The position numbers and the translations under genes are program-made. A DNA stretch of 64,000 nucleotides from a virus: positions 1 through 64,000 of IMG/VR virus record IMGVR_UViG_3300028569_000027; one strand, written 5' to 3'. Positions 55,679 through 64,000 of the stretch are shown piece after piece. Below the pieces are notes generated by a model. That model saw only the letters and a program-made list of their open reading frames with translations. It made no database searches and had not been told where the DNA came from. Position 1 is the first letter of the stretch; the number at the start of each line of letters is the position of its first letter.

Positions 55679-56515
55679 ATGGCTACACAAGTAAACTATA
55701 AGGAAATAATCAAACAGGAATACAAGAAGTGTCTACAAGACCCTGTGTATTTCATGAAGCGGTATTGTATTATTCAACATCCGCAACGCGGTAAGATACC
55801 GTTCAACCTATTCCCATTTCAGGAGAAAACATTAAGTGACTTCTATAATTTTGACTATAACATCATATTAAAGTCGAGACAGCTAGGGATATCAACTCTA
55901 TGTGCTGGATACGCTCTATGGCTTATGATTTTCTTCTCGGATAAAAACGTAATGGTAATAGCTACAAAGCAAGATACGGCAAAGAATCTGGTAACTAAAG
56001 TGCGTGTTATGTGGCAGAATTTACCATCATGGTTAAAGGGCACTGAACCGGACGAGCATAATAAATTATCTATGCGATTTAAGAATGGTTCGCAAATCAA
56101 AGCTGTAACCACATCATCAGATACCGGTCGTTCAGAAGCACTATCATTACTTATTGTGGATGAGGCAGCCTTTATTGATAACATTAGAGAAATTTGGGGA
56201 GGTTCACAACAAACCTTAGCAACCGGTGGTAAAGCGATTATATTATCAACACCTAACGGTACCGGTAACTTTTTCCATGAAACGTGGGAAGATGCTGAGT
56301 TAAATCCTAAAACTAGATTTCACCCAATCAAATTACACTGGACTGTTCATCCGGAACGAAACCAAGCTTGGCGCGATAAACAGGATGAAATTCTAGGGCC
56401 TAGATTAGCCGCTCAAGAGTGTGTTTCCGGTAATTCGTCTATATTTATAGTAGATAATGAAACCGGAATGGAAGAACAATTAACGATTAAACAACTATAT
56501 GACCGACTTAGCTAA
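55679..56515 (+). CDS. terL: large terminase N-terminal half with N-intein
   Basis: Residues 1-247 are the ATPase domain of a T4-type large terminase: Walker A SRQLGIST (66-73), Walker B SLLIVDEAAF and coupling motif LSTPNGTG. At Cys 248 the reading changes to a short N-intein of 31 residues (CVSGNSSIF...LYDRLS), after which the frame stops. The matching C-intein and nuclease domain are encoded at 57469. The short N-intein ending in LYxRL resembles the atypically split AceL-TerL intein. Protein splicing in trans would restore a 529-aa terminase. Confidence 0.9.
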   Translation: MATQVNYKEIIKQEYKKCLQDPVYFMKRYCIIQHPQRGKIPFNLFPFQEKTLSDFYNFDYNIILKSRQLGISTLCAGYALWLMIFFSDKNVMVIATKQDTAKNLVTKVRVMWQNLPSWLKGTEPDEHNKLSMRFKNGSQIKAVTTSSDTGRSEALSLLIVDEAAFIDNIREIWGGSQQTLATGGKAIILSTPNGTGNFFHETWEDAELNPKTRFHPIKLHWTVHPERNQAWRDKQDEILGPRLAAQECVSGNSSIFIVDNETGMEEQLTIKQLYDRLS

Positions 56516-57479
56516 TGTCCGCATGTTATGTTGTAAAGTGTGTGGGTATCAAAATAAACAGTTATTTCAACATATCCGGTCAGTTCACAAAATGTCAACG
56601 GCTGATTATCGAAAGATGTATGGTTGTGATGAAATTATGCAAATAGGATTTGCTCCGCCAAAACAGTCTACTGTTAATAAACATAACTCCGCAACCGTTA
56701 AATTATCGTATATTAATATTCAAAAACAGTTAGCGAATATTAGTGCACTATCAGCGAATGATACTCGAGATTTGCTCATACATAACAATTATTATCTAAA
56801 ATTTTTAGGTAAATCAAAACAAAAATCACTTCGTGTTGAAAATATACAGTTATATAAATCGGTATATGAGAATACAAGAATATTAGATAATTTAGTTAAT
56901 ATACACCCAACTCGAGGATTCACGTATCGAATAAAGTTTATTGTCGAATATAATTATAACATTGATAAAATACGATGTATATGCGGTAAGTACACATTCT
57001 CAACAATGTGTCGTGGTTGCGTGTCAAAAACATCTACCATAGACTGGTATAAGCGTAAATACCCTGATAGTTATATGACAAAGTATGAACACCGATTAAT
57101 ATCTGACAAGTTATTAGGCTATTCATATTCTAAGGTTAGTCAAAAATTATTTAATTCAATATATTATAAATTACGTACTACCATCAATGATGTGATGTAC
57201 TACGGAGAGTTAAACTCTGAGTGGAAAATATTTCTCACTGACGATGAACGACAAATAGCTAACCAATCTATGTATTGTTTAGATTTTAAATATAAAGATA
57301 AAAATATTGAATTTGATAGTGACTTCGGGAGGTTTCCTAAAGACTCTAGATATGTAGCAGTTCGTGATAGTATATTGAAAGCTCGTGGTATGAGCATTTT
57401 ACGAGTTGACGAGCGTGAATATGTTAATAATCATGATGAAACATTAAATAAATGCATTAACTTTATAAATGATAATTAA
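56499..57479 (+). CDS. homing endonuclease between split terminase halves, 326 aa
   Basis: The N-terminus has a Cys2-His2-like finger (LCCKVCGYQNKQLFQHIRSVHKM) and a MucR-like phrase TADYRKMYG. The C-terminus (KNIEFDSDFGRF, then RDSILKARGMSILRVDERE) looks like a Vsr/EDxHD-type nuclease core, the class described for endonucleases sitting inside fractured intein genes. It overlaps the N-half by 17 nt and the C-half by 11 nt. An internal ATG at 56523 is an alternative start. It would promote spread of the split-intein locus. Confidence 0.78.
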   Translation: MTDLANVRMLCCKVCGYQNKQLFQHIRSVHKMSTADYRKMYGCDEIMQIGFAPPKQSTVNKHNSATVKLSYINIQKQLANISALSANDTRDLLIHNNYYLKFLGKSKQKSLRVENIQLYKSVYENTRILDNLVNIHPTRGFTYRIKFIVEYNYNIDKIRCICGKYTFSTMCRGCVSKTSTIDWYKRKYPDSYMTKYEHRLISDKLLGYSYSKVSQKLFNSIYYKLRTTINDVMYYGELNSEWKIFLTDDERQIANQSMYCLDFKYKDKNIEFDSDFGRFPKDSRYVAVRDSILKARGMSILRVDEREYVNNHDETLNKCINFINDN

Positions 57480-58644
57480 GAACACCAAGTATAGCGTATT
57501 AACACCATCCGGATATAAGTCATTTGATGGTATAAAATCCACGAATGTTACCAGTTCATTAACGTTTATGTATGAAAATGGTACATCAATTTCATGCTCT
57601 GAAAATCATAGATTTATAGTAAACTCGACTGAGGTGTATGCTAGTGATTTACGAACCGGCGATGTCGTTGTGAGTACGTCCGGTGATTTAGAAATTATCG
57701 ACATTACAAAAAATAGTGACAGCTGTGAATTATTTGATATTGTGGGAGTTACCGACGGGAATATATTTTTTGTAAACGATATATTAAGTCATAATTGTGA
57801 TACCGACTTCGTGTCATCCGGAGCGACATTGATAGAGGGTGACTTATTGAAATGGTATTCGGATACAACAGTTAAAGACCCGGTTGAAATGCGCGGGTTC
57901 GATAAAAATATATGGATTTGGGAGTACGCTGACTATACAAAACAGTATGTGGTATCAGCCGACGTTGCTCGAGGAGATGGGAAGGATTATTCAGCATTTC
58001 ACGTACTTGATGTTGAAACATTGACGCAGGTTGCTGAATACAAAGGACAAATAGGTACAACCGAATTCGGGCATATGTTAATAGCAATTGCATCTGAATA
58101 TAATAATGCATTATTGGTTGTAGAAAATGCTAACGTTGGTTGGGCGACAATTCAGCCGATAATCGATAACAATTATGAAAATCTATTCTATTCAGCAAAT
58201 GATTTAACTGTAGTCGACGTGCACGCACAATTGGCTAAGGGATACGATTTAAAAGATAAAAATTCAATGAAACCCGGGTTTAGTACAACTACTCGTACGA
58301 GGCCACTATTGATTTCTAAGTTAGAAACGGTGATGCGCGAACGCGTACTTACAATTCGCAGTAAACGGTTAATGTCCGAATTAAATGTATTCATATGGAA
58401 AGGTGAACGTGCGGAGGCACAGGCAGGTAAAAATGATGATTTAGTTATGAGTATGGCAATCGGCTTATGGGTTCGTGACACGACGTTTAAACTACGCCAG
58501 CAGGGTTTAGATTTAACTCGTATGACACTAGATAGAATCGGTAAATCTCAGCCCATGATAATTAGCACCGGTGCAGCAAAACAAACCGGTTGGTCTATGA
58601 ACACAGGCAACGGTCAACAGGAAGATTTATCATGGTTACTGTAG
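57469..58644 (+). CDS. terL: large terminase C-terminal half with C-intein
   Basis: Residues 1-109 are a long C-intein: block B-like SCSENHRFIV, block F-like NIFFVNDILSHN, ending in Asn 109, with Cys 110 as first extein residue. The extein (110-391) is the RNase H-like nuclease of the terminase: SADVARGDGKDYSAF with the first Asp, VVENANVGWATI with Glu, and the basic C-terminal region. It must be joined to the ATPase half to package DNA. Confidence 0.9.
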   Translation: MIIKNTKYSVLTPSGYKSFDGIKSTNVTSSLTFMYENGTSISCSENHRFIVNSTEVYASDLRTGDVVVSTSGDLEIIDITKNSDSCELFDIVGVTDGNIFFVNDILSHNCDTDFVSSGATLIEGDLLKWYSDTTVKDPVEMRGFDKNIWIWEYADYTKQYVVSADVARGDGKDYSAFHVLDVETLTQVAEYKGQIGTTEFGHMLIAIASEYNNALLVVENANVGWATIQPIIDNNYENLFYSANDLTVVDVHAQLAKGYDLKDKNSMKPGFSTTTRTRPLLISKLETVMRERVLTIRSKRLMSELNVFIWKGERAEAQAGKNDDLVMSMAIGLWVRDTTFKLRQQGLDLTRMTLDRIGKSQPMIISTGAAKQTGWSMNTGNGQQEDLSWLL

Positions 58645-58674
58645 TTTCATAATTATGGTAGTACAATAAAATTC

Positions 58675-58683
58675 TATATTTAT
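58675..58683 (+). promoter_or_regulatory. late-type promoter motif TATATTTAT
   Basis: Exact TATATTTAT; ends 29 nt before the portal gene. Confidence 0.65.
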
Positions 58684-58712
58684 TATTGTATTCGATATAT
58701 TAAATAAAACTC

Positions 58713-61700
58713 ATGGCAGAAAAATCATTATATAGTAGATTAAAAAGAATCTTTAGCAATAACGTTATTGTTCGTAGAATTGGAAAGAACGAATTACGAG
58801 TTGTTGATAATGATGCGTTACAGTCATCAGGTAATCTAAATGTAAGTCGATATATTGACAGATTCACACGGCTACACGGAGTTAAGGCCGGTACGTCTAC
58901 ATATAACAATAACTATAATTACTACAGTGCTAAGACCGAGTTATATACCGATTACGAGGTAATGGATATGGACTCTATTATTAATAGTGCATTAGACATT
59001 TATGCAGATGAATGCTTATCGGGTGATACTAGGATACCGTTATTGGATGGTAGCACATCGACCATTAAAGAGTTATATGATAACAATACCACAGATATAT
59101 GGTTATACGGATTAGATTCTGACGGAACCATGAAACCGACTCGTGCTTCACATGTAGCATGTAATGGTGTTAAGCCCGTGTATAAATTAACTTTAGAAGA
59201 TGGTACAGAAATAAAATGTACAGATAATCATATATGGGTTAATTCGTTTAATAATTTAATAGAAACTAAAGATATTCAAGTCGGGGACGGTATCTACGCG
59301 CTACAAACAAAATTAAGCGATTCACCCAAAATGTCAGGCTATTTGATGATAGAAAATGGGGATGGGTATGAATACGTACATAGAATTGTTGCTCAAAAAG
59401 ACCCGATATTATTAGAGCAAAGAAAAACTAAAAACGATTCACCGGTAATACACCATTCATCATTTAATAAACTTAATAATCGACCAGATAAGCTACAATG
59501 GTTAAATTGGGTAGAACATAATAAAGTGCATGCCGATTTTAATAGACAAATTTGGTCTGATAAGAGTATTATTCATGAATATAAGGATAAAATACGAGCC
59601 GGCCACGCTAAATATTGGACGCAGCAACGTCGAAAAGATGTGTCAATACGTCAAAGTGCGTATATGCATAAATTGATGTCGTCATTATCAAAAGAAGATA
59701 GAATAGACATATATAGTCATCCCGGCGCGAAAAACGGAATGTATAAAAACGGCGATAAAGTCTCAGGTAACAAAAATGGTCGATATTTACATACTGCGTT
59801 TAGAGCAGACCAACTTAGTATACCCGATTTTCTTCGGTTTGTATTTGATGAGAAAAATGTTAAAAGTATCGGTGGTAAAACTGCGAATTGTCGCTTGGTA
59901 GATTTGTTGTCAGAATACACGAATTTACCCGTACTTGATACTGAGTGTGCGATTGTAAGTACTAACATATGTACATATCTAAAATGTGATACAATCAAAA
60001 AAGCTGGAACGTACTATTTTATACAAAAGAATTCGAGAGCGTTGTCAGATATTCGAGAGAGATTACTAGTTTCTGATACTAGAAGATTTTCTGCTATATG
60101 CTCCCAGTTATCATTAGATAAACATAAAGTATATTCAGCAATTATAGGATTGGGATATAAAAATTTAGATGCATTTATCAACACGTCAAATCATAAAGTT
60201 ATTGGTATTGAATACGTCGGCGAAGAGCTAGTATATGATATTGTAAATGCTGGGGATAACCATTTATTTGCAATTGAATGTAATGATGGGTCAAAATTGT
60301 TTACGCATAATTGCGTTATGAAAGATGAATTCGGTCAGGTATTAACGATAAAATCTGACGATGAACGTATTAGAAAAATTCTAGATAACTTATTCTTTGA
60401 TATTCTAAATGTCGACTTTAATTTATGGCCATGGGTTAGAAATATGTGTAAATACGGTGATTTCTACCTTAAATTAGATATACAAGAAACCATTGGTATA
60501 GTTAACGTCGTACCAATGTCTTCATATGAAATGGTTCGCGAAGAAGGTTCCGACCCGAATAACCCATATCATGTACAGTTCTCTAATATGAACTATAAGA
60601 ATATTAAATGGGAAAATTTCGAGGTAGCCCATTTTAGAATGTTATCGGATTCAAACTTTTTACCATATGGCAAATCAATGCTAGAGGGTGCTAGAAAAGT
60701 ATGGAAACAATTAACTCTTATGGAGGATGCGATGCTTATCCATCGTATAATGAGAGCGCCTGAAAGACGTGTATTCAATATTGATATCGGTAATATACCG
60801 CCTAATGAAGTTGATGGGTATATGCAAAAGGTAATTAATCAAATGAAAAAAGTACCTTTCGTTGATGAGAGAACCGGTGATTACAATTTAAAGTTTAACC
60901 TACAAAACATGTTGGAAGATTACTATCTTCCTAAACGTGGACAAGCTTCTGGTACATCGATTGAATCATTACCGGGTATGGAATTTACTGGTATTACCGA
61001 TATCGAATATCTTCGTAATAGAATGATGGCCGGACTTAAAGTACCAAAATCGTTCCTAGGATATGAAGAAGGTGTATCAGGTAAAGCTACATTAGCTGCA
61101 CAGGATGTTAGATTTGCGAGAACAATTGAAAGAATTCAACGGATTATTATTTCCGAATTAACCAAGATAGCAATTGTGCATTTATATTCACAAGGATTCG
61201 AAGGAATTGATATGGTGAATTTTGAAATCACTATGACGTCACCATCTGCTATATACGAACAGGAAAAGATTGCTCTATGGACGTCTAAGACTGATTTAGC
61301 TAAATCTATAGCTGATGGCAAATTAATGCCGAAAGAGTGGGTGTACGAAAATATATGGGATTTCACAGATGAACAAATCGAGAAAATTCAAGCTGGTAAT
61401 ATTGAAGATGCTAAACAAGCATTTAGAATGACTTCAATTGAAGAGAATGGCGAAGACCCGGCTAATCCTGTTGGAGCCGGTGCCGAAGATGATGCCGCAG
61501 CAGAAGATGGTGGCGATGAAGCCGCACCTGCCGCGGATGATAAGGAATCACCAGCTGTTGACAATCCATTTAAAGAAGAAGGTGTTGAAGTACCAAAAGG
61601 TGGTTGGCCTGGAGCAGGTCGTCCGAAGGAACCAAAAAAATATGGTACCAACCGTTCTATTAATGATAGAGACCCGTTAGGTCGTGAAGCGTGGCATAAT

Positions 61701-61859
61701 GCGTCTAAAGAAAACAGACGCGATAAGTCTCGTGTAGAAGGTATTATGAAATCGTATAATCTTAAGCCACGCAAGAAAATCACAACACCATTAATCACTG
61801 AAACGATTAAGTCCGGTTCATTAATGGATGAAAATTCCTTGTTAGATAGTGAAATGTAG
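58713..61859 (+). CDS. portal protein interrupted by an intein with HNH endonuclease
   Basis: Portal (gp20-like) exteins are residues 1-100 and 534-1048 (615 aa joined). DSIINSALDIYADE runs up to the insertion and CVMKDEFGQVLTI continues after it. The intein spans Cys 101 to Asn 533 (433 aa): CLSGDTRIPLLDG (block A), CTDNHIWV (block B) and NHLFAIECNDGSKLFTHN (blocks F/G). Between them lies an HNH-type endonuclease (VIHHSSFNKLNNRPDKLQWL...EHNKVH). The extein C-terminus is acidic and Ala-rich, then basic. Confidence 0.92.
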   Translation: MAEKSLYSRLKRIFSNNVIVRRIGKNELRVVDNDALQSSGNLNVSRYIDRFTRLHGVKAGTSTYNNNYNYYSAKTELYTDYEVMDMDSIINSALDIYADECLSGDTRIPLLDGSTSTIKELYDNNTTDIWLYGLDSDGTMKPTRASHVACNGVKPVYKLTLEDGTEIKCTDNHIWVNSFNNLIETKDIQVGDGIYALQTKLSDSPKMSGYLMIENGDGYEYVHRIVAQKDPILLEQRKTKNDSPVIHHSSFNKLNNRPDKLQWLNWVEHNKVHADFNRQIWSDKSIIHEYKDKIRAGHAKYWTQQRRKDVSIRQSAYMHKLMSSLSKEDRIDIYSHPGAKNGMYKNGDKVSGNKNGRYLHTAFRADQLSIPDFLRFVFDEKNVKSIGGKTANCRLVDLLSEYTNLPVLDTECAIVSTNICTYLKCDTIKKAGTYYFIQKNSRALSDIRERLLVSDTRRFSAICSQLSLDKHKVYSAIIGLGYKNLDAFINTSNHKVIGIEYVGEELVYDIVNAGDNHLFAIECNDGSKLFTHNCVMKDEFGQVLTIKSDDERIRKILDNLFFDILNVDFNLWPWVRNMCKYGDFYLKLDIQETIGIVNVVPMSSYEMVREEGSDPNNPYHVQFSNMNYKNIKWENFEVAHFRMLSDSNFLPYGKSMLEGARKVWKQLTLMEDAMLIHRIMRAPERRVFNIDIGNIPPNEVDGYMQKVINQMKKVPFVDERTGDYNLKFNLQNMLEDYYLPKRGQASGTSIESLPGMEFTGITDIEYLRNRMMAGLKVPKSFLGYEEGVSGKATLAAQDVRFARTIERIQRIIISELTKIAIVHLYSQGFEGIDMVNFEITMTSPSAIYEQEKIALWTSKTDLAKSIADGKLMPKEWVYENIWDFTDEQIEKIQAGNIEDAKQAFRMTSIEENGEDPANPVGAGAEDDAAAEDGGDEAAPAADDKESPAVDNPFKEEGVEVPKGGWPGAGRPKEPKKYGTNRSINDRDPLGREAWHNASKENRRDKSRVEGIMKSYNLKPRKKITTPLITETIKSGSLMDENSLLDSEM

Positions 61860-61867
61860 AAATTGTA

Positions 61868-61876
61868 TATATTTAT
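61868..61876 (+). promoter_or_regulatory. late-type promoter motif TATATTTAT
   Basis: Exact TATATTTAT followed by ATTAAATC; ends 30 nt before the ATG at 61907. Confidence 0.65.
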
Positions 61877-61906
61877 ATTAAATCATACTAACCGAAAGGT
61901 AAACTC

Positions 61907-62746
61907 ATGAAAAAACTCCGACATTCTAAATTTAAGAATACCGGTATTTTGTTTGAAATGTTAGTCAGACAAATTGCCGCAGATACACTTAACAATAAAA
62001 GTTCAAAGTCTATCGACCTTATAAAGAAGTACTTTAAACAAGGTACTGAGCTATCAAAAGAATTGGAGCTATATCAAACTCTAGTTAAAGAAAAATTCAA
62101 CTCTGAATCGAAAGCTACACAATTATTAGAAGCAGTAGTTGCTTCACAAAGGCATTTGAATCAGTCAAACCTGAATAAGCAGAAATATAACTTAATTAGA
62201 GAAATACAAAAGAATTATATTATAGAAGATTTCTTCAAAGCAACCGTTTCTAATTATAAGGAATTAGCGTCTATATATAAAGTGTTCGAATATAATATGG
62301 CAGATAATCCGGCCGACATAACTAGAACTAGACACACAATCATTGAACATATTTCAGCTGTAGGTAAAAAGCCAGAAGTTGCACAATTATCTGAGTTCAG
62401 TAAACAAGATAAAGATATTAGATTATTAACATACAAACTATTAGTTGATAAGTTTAATACCAAATATTCAAACCTAGATACCGCTCAGAAGAATACTCTC
62501 CGTGAATACATAAATAATGTGAATAACACAGTAACATTAAAATCATTTGTATCCGCGCAGGTACCTAAAATGCAAGCTTTGATTAAAAAGTATTCAGCCA
62601 ACGTTACCGATAAAGTAACTAAAATTAAACTAGCTGAAACGATTTCGTTATTAGAAAAACTAAAAACGGTTAAGGTTGTAAAAGATAATCACATCTTATC
62701 GATGTTACGTTATTACGAATTAATTAAAGAACTTAAAAAGGTATAA
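61907..62746 (+). CDS. hypothetical head-operon protein, 279 aa
   Basis: All-helical, lysine-rich (MKKLRHSKFKNTGILFEML...). No known family named with confidence; similar-length helical proteins occur between portal and prohead protease in T4-like environmental phages. Could be a scaffold/core component. Confidence 0.7.
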   Translation: MKKLRHSKFKNTGILFEMLVRQIAADTLNNKSSKSIDLIKKYFKQGTELSKELELYQTLVKEKFNSESKATQLLEAVVASQRHLNQSNLNKQKYNLIREIQKNYIIEDFFKATVSNYKELASIYKVFEYNMADNPADITRTRHTIIEHISAVGKKPEVAQLSEFSKQDKDIRLLTYKLLVDKFNTKYSNLDTAQKNTLREYINNVNNTVTLKSFVSAQVPKMQALIKKYSANVTDKVTKIKLAETISLLEKLKTVKVVKDNHILSMLRYYELIKELKKV

Positions 62747-63043
62747 ATGGCAACAATAGATTCAGGGGACGGATATTCAAATGCATCAGCTAATAAGCGT
62801 GATGCTATCAACCGTAGAAACAATAGTACCGCAATTCTTGTAACAACAGCTAATTCACCGTATACTGTATCAGGCAGCGTACCGACTAATATTGCATTGA
62901 CATGTAATACAGGTACTGCGGGTACCGGTTCATTATCAAGTGGTGGCACGATTAGCTTAGGGTCGCTGCAGGTAGGGGCTATTTATCCATTATCATTATC
63001 GAATGTTATAGTAACAGCAGGTTCGGTAAATCTATTATACTAA
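62747..63043 (+). CDS. small beta-rich head protein, 98 aa
   Basis: Gly/Ser/Thr-rich beta-sandwich-like sequence (SGSVPTNIALTCNTGTAGTG). Starts directly after the previous stop (TAAATGG). A capsid decoration or head-fibre role is plausible from composition and position. Confidence 0.6.
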   Translation: MATIDSGDGYSNASANKRDAINRRNNSTAILVTTANSPYTVSGSVPTNIALTCNTGTAGTGSLSSGGTISLGSLQVGAIYPLSLSNVIVTAGSVNLLY

Positions 63044-63045
63044 TT

Positions 63046-63636
63046 ATGGCGAAGTATTTAAACGAAATGATATCTAGAATTCGCTTAGACGAGAAAGAGC
63101 AACTACCCAAAGATATTTTAGCATCACAGGGGGTTGAAATAGATGATGAAGACCTTCAAGAAATGTCTGATTCATCAGGGGCGGGACCATATAGTACACC
63201 ATTCGCCTTCGGTAAAGCATCAGATAAATCAATTGAATCGTTAGGATATAAGAAGGTTAAAAAGAAACCAGGTGTAAATGTAGTTAAAGAAGATTCTGAA
63301 TTCATGAAAGTGTCTAAACAAATGCACTTGACTGAGGTATCTTATAAAGATTACAAGAATGACCCAACCAGCTCTTCTAAATTTAAGTTGAATAACGCAA
63401 TTAAGGAAATTAATAGCAGATTATTTCAAGTAGAGCGATATCTTAAGCAGAATCGTAAACTAAAAGAGGAGGAAAATTTAGGAACGGATGAATATTGGAA
63501 ATCAACTGCACATAAATTAGTTAAAATGAACGAGCGAGTTCGCAATTTATATAAAGAAATTAAGAATTTTGGACTAGAAGAAGTTATGAAACAAATTCAA
63601 GAAGCTGAGCAATTAGCTCAAGAATCTAAAAGATAA
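63046..63636 (+). CDS. hypothetical helical protein (scaffold/core candidate), 196 aa
   Basis: Charged and helical, with a coiled-coil C-terminal half (AIKEINSRLFQVERYLKQNR). Its place immediately before the prohead protease is typical for core or scaffold proteins of T4-like phages. No direct sequence proof. Confidence 0.65.
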   Translation: MAKYLNEMISRIRLDEKEQLPKDILASQGVEIDDEDLQEMSDSSGAGPYSTPFAFGKASDKSIESLGYKKVKKKPGVNVVKEDSEFMKVSKQMHLTEVSYKDYKNDPTSSSKFKLNNAIKEINSRLFQVERYLKQNRKLKEEENLGTDEYWKSTAHKLVKMNERVRNLYKEIKNFGLEEVMKQIQEAEQLAQESKR

Positions 63637-63640
63637 AATT

Positions 63641-64000
63641 ATGAAGCAATTACTCGTAGATTATTTACCATTTCAAATAAGCCCGCAACAGATTAATGAA
63701 GCGATGGCCCAAAACGGTGGCCGGTTACTCGTAAAAGGTATTTTACAACGTGCGGACGCGGAAAACCAAAATGGTAGAAGATATCCTAGACCGATATTGC
63801 AACGTGAAGCGGTAAAATATACCGAGTCAATTAAGCAACGCCGTGCATTAGGGGAATTAGACCACCCAGATTCTGCGGTGGTCAATCTTAATAATGTATC
63901 ACACAATATTATTGAGATGCATTGGGACGGTAATGATTTATTAGGAACTGTAGAAGTATTGACTACACCTGCAGGAAACATATTACGTGAGCTATTCAAG
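63641..64000 (+). CDS. prohead protease, gp21-like (partial, runs off the window)
   Basis: First 120 codons of an open frame. NGRRYPRPILQREAVKY and ALGELDHPDSAVVNLNNVSH contain the conserved catalytic His (75) and Ser (87) region of T4 gp21-type prohead proteases, which mature the capsid by cleaving core and shell proteins. The remainder and the major capsid gene are expected just beyond the window. Confidence 0.88.
   Translation, partial: MKQLLVDYLPFQISPQQINEAMAQNGGRLLVKGILQRADAENQNGRRYPRPILQREAVKYTESIKQRRALGELDHPDSAVVNLNNVSHNIIEMHWDGNDLLGTVEVLTTPAGNILRELFK

Noticed and set aside
55679-58644. Frameshift or sequencing error breaking one continuous terminase
   Set aside because: The break falls exactly at intein landmarks (Cys after ATPase domain, Asn-Cys before nuclease domain) and is filled by a complete endonuclease gene, so a genuine split intein explains it better.
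61438-61680. 80-aa frame inside the portal gene tail
   Set aside because: Out-of-frame reading of the acidic/Ala-rich portal C-terminus, no start context, no independent support.
1054-63999. Numerous minus-strand open frames of 60-230 aa across the window
   Set aside because: All lie opposite longer + strand genes with recognisable domains or tight operon spacing, show no promoter of either class, and read as low-complexity antisense of real genes.
1-64000. CRISPR array, insertion sequence or transposase
   Set aside because: No regularly spaced repeats of 24-40 bp and no DDE or tyrosine/serine recombinase motifs were seen in any frame read.

Overview
The window is a segment of a large tailed, T4-like (myovirus-type) phage genome that very probably infects a member of the Bacteroidetes. 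The evidence for T4-like is the morphogenesis set: prohead protease, portal, large terminase, gp25- and gp6-like baseplate wedge proteins, a gp5-like hub/spike, T7-type endonuclease I, Mre11/Rad50 recombination domains, a primase and a gp55-like late sigma factor. The evidence for the host is the promoter type, TTG-N20-TATCTTWA, which resembles the Bacteroidetes -33/-7 promoter. Ribosome binding sites are also missing and replaced by A-rich leaders or no leader. All genes lie on the + strand.

Layout. 1-8.5 kb: small early genes with host-type promoters and several TTGATAATCAA repeats, plus a MoxR-type AAA+ / VWA / HExxH trio. 7.77-8.2 kb: a gene-free region with TTAGGGTA repeats and two 58-bp direct repeats. 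8.5-14.7 kb: small accessory genes (lipoproteins, a PHPT1-like phosphohistidine phosphatase, a RelA/SpoT-like HD hydrolase, an SGNH hydrolase). At 9.9-10.8 kb there are three consecutive integron-like cassettes. 14.79-18.31 kb: 27 tRNA genes covering all 20 amino acids, with several non-canonical architectures, extra structured RNAs, three tiny genes and a stand-alone GatB/YqeY-type domain. 18.3-25.4 kb: small genes, a HAD phosphatase, a complete tmRNA gene (20912-21272) and a membrane-anchored glucosaminidase. 25.5-44.3 kb: membrane protein, ClpP-like protease, HD hydrolase, late sigma factor, then baseplate and tail/fibre genes. 44.3-48.9 kb: endonuclease I, primase and a single-chain Mre11-Rad50 fusion. 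48.9-64 kb: a structural protein, a nucleotidyltransferase-ligase fusion, then packaging and head genes. The terminase is split by an atypical split intein with a homing endonuclease between the halves, and the portal carries a full intein. The prohead protease runs off the window end.

How it fits together. Early and accessory genes use host-type promoters, seven of which lie 3-4 nt from the start codon and so should give (nearly) leaderless mRNAs. Late genes, and the tmRNA, are preceded by a second motif, (T)ATATTTAT, found 14 times; the gp55-like protein at 28428-29207 is the natural candidate to read it. The tRNA set, tmRNA and GatB-like domain suggest the phage partly replaces or protects the host translation apparatus.

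All assignments come from reading motifs and repeats by eye; no database search or folding program was run.
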